Shown here piece after piece: positions 1 to 6,138 of a stretch of DNA of 6,285 nt; within the stretch, counting starts at the first letter, position 1; the number at the start of each line of letters is the position of its first letter. This stretch comes from an uncultured bacterium (GTDB taxonomy: Bacteria; Actinomycetota; Aquicultoria; SKW223): contig CALIRS010000188.1 of the NCBI GenBank assembly GCA_938042205.1, positions 1 through 6,285 of the forward strand, written 5' to 3'. The position numbers and the translations under genes were made by a program. A model generated the notes under the pieces. The model made no database searches and had not been told where the DNA came from. It saw only the letters and a list, made by a program, of their open reading frames with translations.

Positions 1-21
1 ATGTTTTTAACTATTTTGTAA

Positions 22-219
22 TATGTTTTTGGGCGCCCTATTGAACCACTTATTTTTCTATCATTTAAGAGGAGTGAAGAGATGGCTCTGGCGATGGAAG
101 CTCGGGCGTATCATTCCGGGAGGAAACGAATCAAGTTGCATAAGGGGTCAATTAAGCTTGTAGACATTATTTTTTTGCTGGTCACACTTGCTGCTTTTAT
201 TTTTATTGTTTTGCTTTAA
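22..219 (+). pseudogene. ecfT: EcfT-like transmembrane component of an ECF transporter, C-terminal fragment (5' part missing or broken)
   Basis: The open frame reads R-P-I-E-P-L-I-F-L-S-F-K-R-S-E-E, then MALAMEARAY (82-111), a hydrophobic helix and a stop at 217-219. This matches the conserved end of EcfT/CbiQ proteins, whose 'PLF..AF.RA.ELA.AMEARGY' block includes a coupling-helix region that contacts the EcfA ATPases; the complex imports vitamins or metals with a substrate-binding S subunit. Two things are odd. An in-frame TAA lies at 19-21, only about a dozen codons before the conserved block. Bases 1-33 do not resemble EcfT in any forward frame, where a full gene would have its 'A..ARG' coupling helix and preceding membrane helices further upstream. 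So the gene looks truncated, rearranged or frameshifted, although an assembly error close to the window edge would look the same. The order ecfT-truA is common in Firmicutes and relatives, where ecfA genes and ribosomal protein genes lie upstream. The family call is firm; the pseudogene call is an inference. Confidence 0.65.
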
Positions 220-241
220 CGGGAAGGAAATTTTTGAAGAG

Positions 242-1027
242 ATGGGAAAGCTGGCTCTGGCAATTCAATATAAAGGAACGAATTTCAGTGGCTTTCAGAA
301 ACAACCAGGGGAAAGAACGGTTCAGGGAGTTATTGAAGAAGCTCTTACATCTTTTTATCAGAGAAAGGTGAATGTTATTGGTGCTTCTCGCACAGATGCG
401 GGGGCTCATGCTCTAATTAATCCAGTAGCTTTTGACGATGTGAAAAACTACGGACCGCAAGTTGTGATGAGAGCTATGAACGCGGTTCTGCCGGATGATG
501 TCAAAGTCATTGAAAGTGTTAGCGTTGCTGAAGAATTTCATCCAAGAAAAGATGCACTTTATCGTGAATATGTTTATCTGGTAAGGTTTTCGGATTTGCC
601 TGATGTTTTTCTGGGACCATTTTCGCATCAGGAAAAAGAAAAGGTTAATGAAAGTCTCATCAAAGAAGCGGCATCATTTTTTATAGGAATGCATGACTTT
701 AGAAGTTTTACCAGGAAGTCAGCCGAGATGAGAAACTGTGTCAGAAATATGATTGAGGTGAAGTTTGAAAAGGAAGACAGCAAAAATCTGGGAGTATTTA
801 TTTTTAGAGCTGATGGGTTTCTTTACGGAATGGTAAGAAATATTGTATCTACCATTTTAGATTATTCAAAAGGAAGAATCAGGAAGGAAGATATTCTGGA
901 CCTTCTTCGATTTCCTCAGGATAATTGGGCTCCGGAGCCCGTTCCTGCCTGTGGCCTTTTTCTTAGTTGGGTAGAGTACGAAGAAAAAATATTTAATAGA
1001 GTCAGGTTTCCTTTTTTTGAAATATGA
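242..1027 (+). CDS. truA: tRNA pseudouridine(38-40) synthase TruA
   Basis: TruA isomerises uridines 38, 39 and 40 in the anticodon arm of many tRNAs to pseudouridine; it is a cytoplasmic homodimer needing no cofactor. The 261-residue product has the usual length. It opens with the typical first strand (LALAIQYKGTNFSGFQKQ, residues 4-21) and carries the catalytic motif SRTDAGAHA with the nucleophilic Asp at residue 52. Later come the FRSFTR block, the substrate-pocket stretch RADGFLYGMVRNIV, and the closing motif PACGLFL followed by a V-E-Y strand. The start at 242 is chosen because family homology begins directly there. The frame is open further upstream (ATG at 188), but those codons overlap the ecfT end and encode a hydrophobic run foreign to TruA. 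The ribosome binding site is weak: AAGGAA at 224-229, 12 nt away. It follows the EcfT fragment by 22 nt and is probably co-transcribed from upstream. All key residues are intact, so it should be functional even if ecfT is broken. Confidence 0.96.
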   Translation: MGKLALAIQYKGTNFSGFQKQPGERTVQGVIEEALTSFYQRKVNVIGASRTDAGAHALINPVAFDDVKNYGPQVVMRAMNAVLPDDVKVIESVSVAEEFHPRKDALYREYVYLVRFSDLPDVFLGPFSHQEKEKVNESLIKEAASFFIGMHDFRSFTRKSAEMRNCVRNMIEVKFEKEDSKNLGVFIFRADGFLYGMVRNIVSTILDYSKGRIRKEDILDLLRFPQDNWAPEPVPACGLFLSWVEYEEKIFNRVRFPFFEI

Positions 1028-1420
1028 TTTTCTCTGGTGTTTACAAAAGTACTAAATGAGGGTATTTCTTCTCTATGTTTCAGCCTCTACATTGTGGCAT
1101 AATTTGGGGAATACACATGATATATAACAGTAATAAGTGAAAGGGTTGTTGTAGGTTTTTATGATTAGAGTTTCGAATGAAAGTAGGAATGTCATAAGAA
1201 AGATTTAAGATATATGTGCAACAGGGGTAAAAGTACATACCACAAATATTCATAAGGAAACTTTAAAGAATGATGATCATGCTAGCTTCTCATGAACTCT
1301 GTAGTTATATAATTTGCTTTTCAATGTACTGATTCTTTAATGTTTTATTTATTAAGTAATGCTTATCAACTTATCAGTAATATATACGAATGGATTTTTA
1401 GAAAAGACTCGGCAGACTTG

Positions 1421-1448
1421 TTGACGACAAATAATTTCTGATGATAGC
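1421..1448 (+). promoter_or_regulatory. possible sigma-70 type promoter, upstream candidate for the guaB3 operon
   Basis: TTGACG at 1421-1426 matches five of six positions of the -35 consensus. The best -10 after a 16-bp spacer is only GATAGC (1443-1448), which keeps the central A-T-A. The strong -35 and poor -10 make this the weaker of two candidates; it could instead serve a regulated or extended transcript with a leader of about 70 nt. Confidence 0.25.
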
Positions 1449-1466
1449 ATTTTTAATCTTTTATCT

Positions 1467-1495
1467 TTGGTTTTTGGTAGGTCAATTCGTATAAA
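1467..1495 (+). promoter_or_regulatory. likely sigma-70 type promoter of the guaB3-guaA-aroQ-aroF operon
   Basis: TTGGTT (1467-1472), a 17-bp spacer and TATAAA (1490-1495; five of six matches to TATAAT) lie just ahead of the operon. Transcription would begin near 1502 and give a leader of only about 25 nt before the guaB3 start, leaving no room for a riboswitch or attenuator if this is the promoter used. The call is from consensus matching by eye. Confidence 0.4.
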
Positions 1496-1515
1496 ATCTA
1501 TTTAAGAAATAATAT

Positions 1516-1521
1516 GGAGGG
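1516..1521 (+). promoter_or_regulatory. ribosome binding site that fixes the guaB3 start at 1526
   Basis: GGAGGG lies 4 nt before the ATG at 1526 (the GGAGG core at 1516-1520 is 5 nt away). It overlaps an earlier in-frame ATG at 1514, which therefore cannot use it. The site supports the ATG at 1526 rather than 1514 as the start. Confidence 0.8.
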
Positions 1522-1525
1522 AAAA

Positions 1526-2683
1526 ATGGAAGTAGAAATTGGCAAAGGGAGATTTGCAAGAGTTACTTATGGTTTTGACGATATTGCAATTGTGCCTTCA
1601 AGAAGAACTCGAGATGCAGATGATATCGACATCAAATGGTACTTCACTGATAAGTATGCGTTTGAGATTCCCTTTATAGCTTCGGCGATGGATTCGGTAG
1701 TTTCGCCAGAGACAGCAGTTGAAATTGGTAAATTGGGTGGGCTGGCAGTTTTAAATCTCGAGGGGCTCTGGACACGATATGAAGACCCAGAGCAAATATA
1801 TAAAGAAATTGCTTCCTTTTCAAAGGAAGAAGCAACTAGAGGAATTCAGAAAATTTATCGTGAAGAAATTAAACCAGAGTTGATTACAAAAAGGATAAAG
1901 GAAATTAAAAAGAGTGGAGTGGTAACGGCTGGTTCTTTTACTCCTCAGAAGGTGGACAAATTCTATCGTTATGCGCTCGAAGGAGGACTTGACATCCTTG
2001 TAATTCAGGGGACTGTTGTCAGTGCGGAGCACGTCTCAAAGTCGGTTAAACCATTAAATCTTTATGAATTTATTGGAAGTCTTGATGTTCCGGTGATCGT
2101 CGGTGGCTGTTGTTCTTATGCATCAGCGCTTCACCTGATGAGAACAGGTGCAGCAGGCGTTCTGGTGGGGGTAGGACCCGGGGCGGCATGCACTACAAGA
2201 AGAGTGCTTGGCATTGGCGTGCCGCAGGCAACAGCCATTGCTGATGCTGCAGCTGCAAGAACGCGTTATCTCGAAGAAAGTGGTAGATATGTTCATGTTA
2301 TCGCTGATGGAGGAATGGTTTATGGGGGCGATGTTGCCAAGGCGATTGCTTGTGGAGCTGATGCAGTCATGCTTGGCTCGCCTCTGGCAAGGGCACAGGA
2401 AGCGCCGGGACTTGGTTACCACTGGGGAATGGCAACCTTTCATCCAGAGCTTCCCAGAGGAGCAAGAATTTATGTAGGCACTATAGGTACACTTAAAGAG
2501 ATTCTTGTCGGGCCTGCTTACGAAAATGATGGCCGATTGAACCTTGCAGGGGCGTTGAAAACCTCTATGGCTACTACAGGATATGAGAACATTAAAGAAT
2601 TTCATCGGGCAGAACTTGTGATCGCGCCTGCTTTACAAACCGAAGGGAAAATATATCAAAAAAGTCAAGGAGTCGGTGGTTAA
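1526..2683 (+). CDS. guaB3: GuaB3-type IMP dehydrogenase (family protein without CBS domains)
   Basis: The 385-residue product begins with the GuaB3 hallmark VEIGKGRFARVTYGFDDIAI and P-S-R-R-T-R. It then shows the TIM-barrel elements of the IMPDH/GMP reductase superfamily. These are the GGLAVLNLEGLW strand-loop, the active-site loop VGPGAACTTR with the thioimidate-forming Cys at residue 222, the phosphate/ribose-binding VIADGG (Asp at 261), and GADAVMLGSPLARA. No CBS (Bateman) pair interrupts the barrel, so it lacks the usual adenine/guanine nucleotide allosteric module, and it is about 100 residues shorter than standard GuaB. IMP dehydrogenase converts IMP and NAD+ to XMP. Members of this subfamily were long annotated only as 'IMP dehydrogenase family protein', though IMPDH activity has been reported for a cyanobacterial one. 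Placement 3 nt before guaA, the next enzyme of the pathway, supports that role here. An earlier in-frame ATG at 1514 would add four residues but overlaps the Shine-Dalgarno sequence. Family assignment is firm; activity is inferred. Confidence 0.93.
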   Translation: MEVEIGKGRFARVTYGFDDIAIVPSRRTRDADDIDIKWYFTDKYAFEIPFIASAMDSVVSPETAVEIGKLGGLAVLNLEGLWTRYEDPEQIYKEIASFSKEEATRGIQKIYREEIKPELITKRIKEIKKSGVVTAGSFTPQKVDKFYRYALEGGLDILVIQGTVVSAEHVSKSVKPLNLYEFIGSLDVPVIVGGCCSYASALHLMRTGAAGVLVGVGPGAACTTRRVLGIGVPQATAIADAAAARTRYLEESGRYVHVIADGGMVYGGDVAKAIACGADAVMLGSPLARAQEAPGLGYHWGMATFHPELPRGARIYVGTIGTLKEILVGPAYENDGRLNLAGALKTSMATTGYENIKEFHRAELVIAPALQTEGKIYQKSQGVGG

Positions 2684-2686
2684 ATT

Positions 2687-4231
2687 TTGTCAAAAATAAG
2701 TTTGGACAAAGTTCTGGTGATTGATTTTGGGGCTCAGTATGCTCAGTTAATTGCCAGAAGAGTTCGGGAATTAAAGGTTTATTCAGAAATTGTTCCTCAT
2801 ACCGTTAGTGTTGATGAAATTATAAAAATGGCTCCTAAAGCTCTTATTTTTTCCGGAGGACCAACTTCGGTTTATGAAAAAGGAGCTTTAACTCTTGATA
2901 GAAGAATATACGATCTCGGGATTCCCATTTTTGGAATTTGCTATGGAATGCAACTCATAGCGCATGACTTAGGAGGAGAAGTTAAAAAAACAGGAAGAAG
3001 TGAATACGGGAAAACAAGACTTCATGTTAGTGACGAAGACTCGATACTCTTTATGGGACTTCCTGAAAAGCAGAACGTATGGATGAGTCATCGCGATTCA
3101 GTGGCAAAAGTTCCTGAAGGATTCAAAGCAACAGCCATAACTGAGGGATCGATAGTAGCTGCTTTTGAAAACCGAGAGCGTAATATATATGGGGTTCAGT
3201 TTCATCCAGAAGTTATTCATACAAAGTATGGAAACGAGATTCTTAAAAATTTCTTATATGAAGCCTGCGGATGCATCCCCGGGTGGACAAAGGTTTCTAT
3301 TATTGAAGAAGCAATAGAATCTGTGAGAAAGACAGTCGGCAACGAAAAAGTGATCTGTGCTCTATCAGGTGGTGTTGATTCCTCAGTAGCTGCTATTTTA
3401 GTGCATAAAGCAATTGGTGATAACCTCACTTGTGTTTTCGTGGATCATGGACTTCTTCGAAAAGGAGAAGCAGAACAAGTTGTTGAAACCTTCGATTTAC
3501 ATTTTCATATGAATCTGATCCATATCGATGCTCGAAAGCGTTTTCTTCAAAAGCTTGCTGGCGTGACAGATCCCGAAGTGAAAAGGAAAATAGTTGGCGA
3601 AGAGTTTATAAGAGTTTTTGAGGATGTCGCCAGAAAAATTGGGGCTCGCTTTTTAGTTCAGGGAACACTTTATCCGGATGTGATTGAGAGCGGAACAGCA
3701 ACCGCTGCCAGGATAAAGACTCATCACAATGTTGGTGGGCTACCAACAGAAATGGAATTCGAAGGAGTGGTTGAGCCGCTGAAACTTCTTTTTAAAGATG
3801 AGGTGCGAATGATTGGAGAAGAGCTTGGTCTTCCTGAAGAGATTGTTTGGCGGCATCCATTTCCTGGTCCTGGACTTGCCATAAGAATCATTGGAGAAGT
3901 TACCGAGGAAAAATTAAAAATTCTTCGGGAAGCAGATGCTATCCTAATTGAGGAAATAAAAAAACATGGTTTGTATCGGGAACAGTGGCAGACGTTCTGT
4001 GTGCTTTTGCCAGTGAAGACGGTAGGGGTTATGGGTGATATGAGAACGTATGCTTATACTATCGCTATTCGCTCAGTCGTCAGCGAGGACGCGATGACAG
4101 CTGACTGGGCACGAATTCCTTATGACGTTTTAGCTAAAATTTCTAATCGGATTATTAATGAAGTTGAAATGGTAAACCGGGTAGTATACGATATCAGCTC
4201 AAAACCACCAGCAACTATTGAATGGGAGTAA
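2687..4231 (+). CDS. guaA: GMP synthase (glutamine-hydrolysing) GuaA
   Basis: GuaA aminates XMP to GMP using glutamine and ATP in the cytoplasm. The 514-residue protein has the standard length and three regions. Residues about 8-190 form the class I glutamine amidotransferase: VLVIDFGAQYAQLIARRV at the start, nucleophile Cys85 in GICYGMQL, and His173/Glu175 in QFHPEV. Residues about 203-390 form the ATP pyrophosphatase, with the PP-loop SGGVDSS at 227-233 and RHPFPGPGLAIRI near its end. The remainder is the dimerisation domain, ending VVYDISSKPPATIEWE as in most bacterial GuaA. The start is TTG at 2687: no ATG or GTG fits before the conserved first strand. GGTGGT (2675-2680) lies 6 nt upstream, and a better AAGGAG (2667-2672) lies 14 nt upstream inside the guaB3 end. 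The 3-nt gap to guaB3 and the weak start suggest translational coupling. All catalytic residues are present. Confidence 0.96.
   Translation: MSKISLDKVLVIDFGAQYAQLIARRVRELKVYSEIVPHTVSVDEIIKMAPKALIFSGGPTSVYEKGALTLDRRIYDLGIPIFGICYGMQLIAHDLGGEVKKTGRSEYGKTRLHVSDEDSILFMGLPEKQNVWMSHRDSVAKVPEGFKATAITEGSIVAAFENRERNIYGVQFHPEVIHTKYGNEILKNFLYEACGCIPGWTKVSIIEEAIESVRKTVGNEKVICALSGGVDSSVAAILVHKAIGDNLTCVFVDHGLLRKGEAEQVVETFDLHFHMNLIHIDARKRFLQKLAGVTDPEVKRKIVGEEFIRVFEDVARKIGARFLVQGTLYPDVIESGTATAARIKTHHNVGGLPTEMEFEGVVEPLKLLFKDEVRMIGEELGLPEEIVWRHPFPGPGLAIRIIGEVTEEKLKILREADAILIEEIKKHGLYREQWQTFCVLLPVKTVGVMGDMRTYAYTIAIRSVVSEDAMTADWARIPYDVLAKISNRIINEVEMVNRVVYDISSKPPATIEWE
4224..4228 (+). promoter_or_regulatory. ribosome binding site of the chorismate mutase gene, inside the guaA end
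   Basis: GGGAG sits 6 nt before the ATG at 4235 and overlaps the last codons of guaA, which places translation initiation of the next gene directly under terminating guaA ribosomes. Confidence 0.65.
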
Positions 4232-4234
4232 GAA

Positions 4235-4504
4235 ATGAATCCATATGAAGAGATAGAAGCATTAAGAAAAAAAATTGACACCATAGACGCTGAAATTGTG
4301 CGGCTATTAAACCAGCGGGCATTGCTTGCTAAAGAGATACATAAGGTTAAGAAGAACAACTCGTTGCCTCTTTATGACCCCAAAAGAGAAGAGGAAATAT
4401 TTGAAAACCTGAGCAAAGCCAATCAGGGACCACTTTTTGACGAAGCGTTTCGTGAGATTTATGAAACTATCCTTCAGTGGATGAAAAGCCTTGAAGAAGA
4501 ATAG
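4235..4504 (+). CDS. aroQ: stand-alone AroQ-class chorismate mutase
   Basis: An 89-residue, all-helical protein that should rearrange chorismate to prephenate, the committed step to phenylalanine and tyrosine. Residues equivalent to the E. coli P-protein mutase active site appear at identical numbers: Arg11 (LRKKID), Arg28 (LLNQRALLAKEI), Lys39, Asp48, Arg51 and Glu52 (DPKREEE). The middle 'G-P-L/F-F-D/E' turn and the last helix (EAFREIYETIL) match the Gram-positive type fused to DAHP synthase in Bacillus. In E. coli, Bacillus and Methanocaldococcus proteins, the residue eleven after the Phe of that last helix is a conserved Gln (E. coli Gln88); here it is Met83. There is no fused prephenate dehydratase, dehydrogenase or DAHP synthase. 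The gene starts 3 nt after guaA and ends 1 nt before the likely DAHP synthase start. Family call is strong; full catalytic strength on its own is uncertain because of the Met. The name aroQ is also used for type II dehydroquinase, which this is not. Confidence 0.92.
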   Translation: MNPYEEIEALRKKIDTIDAEIVRLLNQRALLAKEIHKVKKNNSLPLYDPKREEEIFENLSKANQGPLFDEAFREIYETILQWMKSLEEE

Positions 4505-4505
4505 T

Positions 4506-5276
4506 ATGCAAATGTTTTCTCAAGGAAAGGTAACTCTTATCGCGGGACCATGTGCAATTGAAAATAAAGATCAGGTTATGGAATCCGCTCGGGCGGTTGC
4601 AGAGGCCGGTATTAAAATCTTTAGAGGAGGGGCTTTTAAGCCCCGCACCTCACCTTATTCTTTTCAGGGATTAGGCGAGGAAGGAATAAGGCTTCTTGTC
4701 GATGCCGGAAAGAAATACAGATTGAAAACGGTTACCGAAGTCACTGAGGTTGATGTTCTTAATGCTGTGAATGAAAAAATTGATATCATTCAGGTCGGAG
4801 CAAGAAATATGGACAATTACTCTCTTCTTAAAAAGATTGGCCAGGCGACTTCTAAAAATAAGAAATGGGTACTTCTTAAAAGAGGATTTTCTGCAACCAT
4901 TGAGGAGTTTCTCCTGGCTGCTGAATACATACTTTCTTCAGGAAATCCAAACGTAGTTCTTTGCGAGCGTGGCATTAGAACTTTTGAAACTTCTACCAGA
5001 TTTACTCTTGATCTTAATGCCATACCTGTAATAAAAAAACTTTCTACTCTTCCAGTGGTTGTAGATGTCAGTCATGGAACCGGACATGCTGATATGTTGA
5101 TTCCCATGTCAAGAGCGGCAATAGCCGCTGGTGCAGATGGAGTGATGATTGAAGCACATCCGAATCCTAAGAAAGCTCTCTGCGATGGTCATCAATCGCT
5201 TCCAACTGAGCATCTTGGAGAATGGGTTAAAGAGTGCCGAAAGATAGCCTCTGTTCTTTCGAAACCAATTTATTGA
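4506..5276 (+). CDS. aroF: 3-deoxy-7-phosphoheptulonate (DAHP) synthase, type I-beta, core domain only
   Basis: DAHP synthase condenses phosphoenolpyruvate and erythrose 4-phosphate, the first step of the shikimate pathway, using a divalent metal. The 256-residue product is a single TIM barrel with the family motifs in order: LIAGPCAIE (metal ligand Cys16), FRGGAFKPRTSPYSFQGLG (Lys45), VLLKRG, LCERGIRTFE, and DVSHGTGHADMLIP (metal ligand His190). GADGVMIEAHPNPKKALCDG then carries metal ligands Glu216 and Asp227. It has neither the N-terminal ferredoxin-like regulatory domain of the Thermotoga enzyme nor the fused mutase domain of the Bacillus enzyme, so it resembles the minimal unregulated archaeal type. 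ATG at 4506 is 1 nt after the mutase stop. In-frame alternatives are TTG at 4491, overlapping the mutase end, and ATG at 4512; homology starts too late to decide, and only GAAGAAG (4493-4499) resembles a ribosome binding site. KDO-8-phosphate synthase is related, but the sequence fits DAHP synthase far better. Confidence 0.94.
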   Translation: MQMFSQGKVTLIAGPCAIENKDQVMESARAVAEAGIKIFRGGAFKPRTSPYSFQGLGEEGIRLLVDAGKKYRLKTVTEVTEVDVLNAVNEKIDIIQVGARNMDNYSLLKKIGQATSKNKKWVLLKRGFSATIEEFLLAAEYILSSGNPNVVLCERGIRTFETSTRFTLDLNAIPVIKKLSTLPVVVDVSHGTGHADMLIPMSRAAIAAGADGVMIEAHPNPKKALCDGHQSLPTEHLGEWVKECRKIASVLSKPIY

Positions 5277-6060
5277 AAATTTTTATTATCTTGAAGAACA
5301 CCCATTTTAAGCTTAAATCAACATTTCTTTCATCAGGTATTTTCTAAAGTAATTTTTATGCTTCTGCTGTGCTTCTCTGTTTTAGCTTTATTTGAGGCAA
5401 TCGGTAGAGAATTTGAGATTTGAAATGGTTCGTATTTGAAGAAGGTTCCTTTTTTCAAGTGTTTCCTCTATCAGGCAGATTGCGATATTGAAATAGCTAT
5501 TTGATTAAAGCCGACTGAAATAGAATAGACTTAATAATCGAAATGATTAAAATGGTTCGAATGTAGCAAGATTATAAAAATGTTCACAGCAATTCTGGCT
5601 GATCTTTCGATATCTATTCCCTGTAATGCATAGTCCAAAGCGATTCTGTAATAGAGAACAGCATTCTCTTTTCCACCGATTAATGCAAAAAGCTATACCA
5701 TTGGAAGAATCGTTTTTTGGACAAGACCTTTAACTGAAATTGCTTTTAATATGTAAAGCGGGATGGAAGTTTTTCTTTACTTCACTTTTTTAAGCGCTTC
5801 TTTAAGATAGTATTTATAAATGCCTGAATCTTCGGGATTCGTTATCTTTGCAAATTTTAACTCCGAACATAAAGCCACAAAAGTGAGCAAAATAGACCGG
5901 GAGCCGCATAAATATATCTTAAAAAAGAGATGAGAAATTGAAGTGTGGAGAAAATCGGTGAGTAAGCCAGTCAGGTAAATTCTGAGGTAAATTGAATCCC
6001 CGTTTCTATCAGTTCTTTCAAGCTCAAATAAAGTCATAAAGAAGCTGTTTTACTGGTAAA
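5277..6060. other. long region after the operon without an intact gene
   Basis: No intact forward-strand gene is visible. A 12-bp perfect palindrome (TTTAAGCTTAAA, 5306-5317) follows the operon but lacks a GC stem and T run, so it is not a convincing terminator. The words AAATGGTTCG at 5423-5432 and 5550-5559 form a short direct repeat. Most of the span overlaps the possible decayed minus-strand gene listed separately. Confidence 0.5.
5388..6049 (-). pseudogene. possible decayed gene for a helical, TPR-like protein
   Basis: Read on the minus strand, one frame runs from 6049 down to a stop at 5531-5533. Only two internal stops break it: TAA at 5777-5779 and TAG at 5693-5695. Both sides of each stop read like protein, for example GIYKYYLKEALKK before the first and KENAVLYYRIALDYALQGID after the second. 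These amphipathic stretches have the Y-Y..AL..A spacing seen in tetratricopeptide helices. A further open stretch in a different frame (5391-5504) begins after a frame change and reads like another helix (AICLIEETLEKRNLL). The first part (86 codons from an ATG at 6035-6037) could alternatively be a small real gene, but I see no good ribosome binding site for it and recognise no family. I infer a gene in decay; function unknown and chance cannot be excluded in AT-rich DNA. Confidence 0.3.
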
Positions 6061-6067
6061 AATCAAA

Positions 6068-6098
6068 ATGACAGCTATCCAGGGAAAGCAACTATACT
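6068..6098 (+). promoter_or_regulatory. possible sigma-70 type promoter for the genes at the right edge
   Basis: ATGACA (6068-6073) and TATACT (6093-6098) each match their consensus hexamer at five of six positions, but the 19-bp spacer is longer than ideal. Transcription would start near 6105, about 70 nt before the short ORF at 6177. Confidence 0.3.
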
Positions 6099-6138
6099 TT
6101 CTCCGTGTCTTAAATTACAGCCTAAAAAAGAATACTCA

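Larger units (their letters stand above)
1028..1513. other. long intergenic region between truA and guaB3, no gene recognised
   Basis: About 485 bp of AT-rich sequence. Reading all frames gives only short open stretches broken by many stops (for example a 15-codon ATG frame starting at 1161), with no family resemblance. I see no strong rho-independent terminator behind truA and no purine riboswitch, T-box or PurBox-like consensus ahead of guaB3. The right-hand third holds two promoter-like pairs, listed separately. The rest is unexplained and could be decayed sequence. Confidence 0.6.

Noticed and set aside
188..241. Eighteen extra N-terminal residues for TruA from ATG 188
   Set aside because: The added run is the EcfT membrane-helix sequence read out of frame and TruA homology begins at 242.
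1272..1279. Short palindrome ATGATCAT in the gap before guaB3 as an operator
   Set aside because: Eight bases without a second copy or recognisable regulator consensus.
1028..1513. Purine riboswitch, T-box or PurBox ahead of guaB3
   Set aside because: None of the conserved core sequences could be found by eye, and the likely promoter leaves too short a leader.
1514..1525. Earlier ATG for guaB3 at 1514
   Set aside because: It overlaps the GGAGGG that serves ATG 1526, and family members begin at the 1526 position.
2123..2605. 160-codon open frame on the minus strand inside guaB3
   Set aside because: It is the reverse of a strongly conserved GuaB3 region; the peptide is rich in Ser and Cys without domain resemblance, and no operon context supports it.
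4817..5023. 68-codon minus-strand frame inside the DAHP synthase gene
   Set aside because: Shadow of a conserved coding region with no ribosome binding site or family resemblance.
5306..5317. Perfect palindrome TTTAAGCTTAAA as operon terminator or protein site
   Set aside because: The stem is nearly all A-T with no loop and no T run, and such a palindrome is common by chance in AT-rich DNA.
5423..5559. Direct repeat AAATGGTTCG at 5423 and 5550
   Set aside because: Ten matching bases in an AT-rich span, with no further copies or regular spacing; not enough for a repeat array or attachment site.
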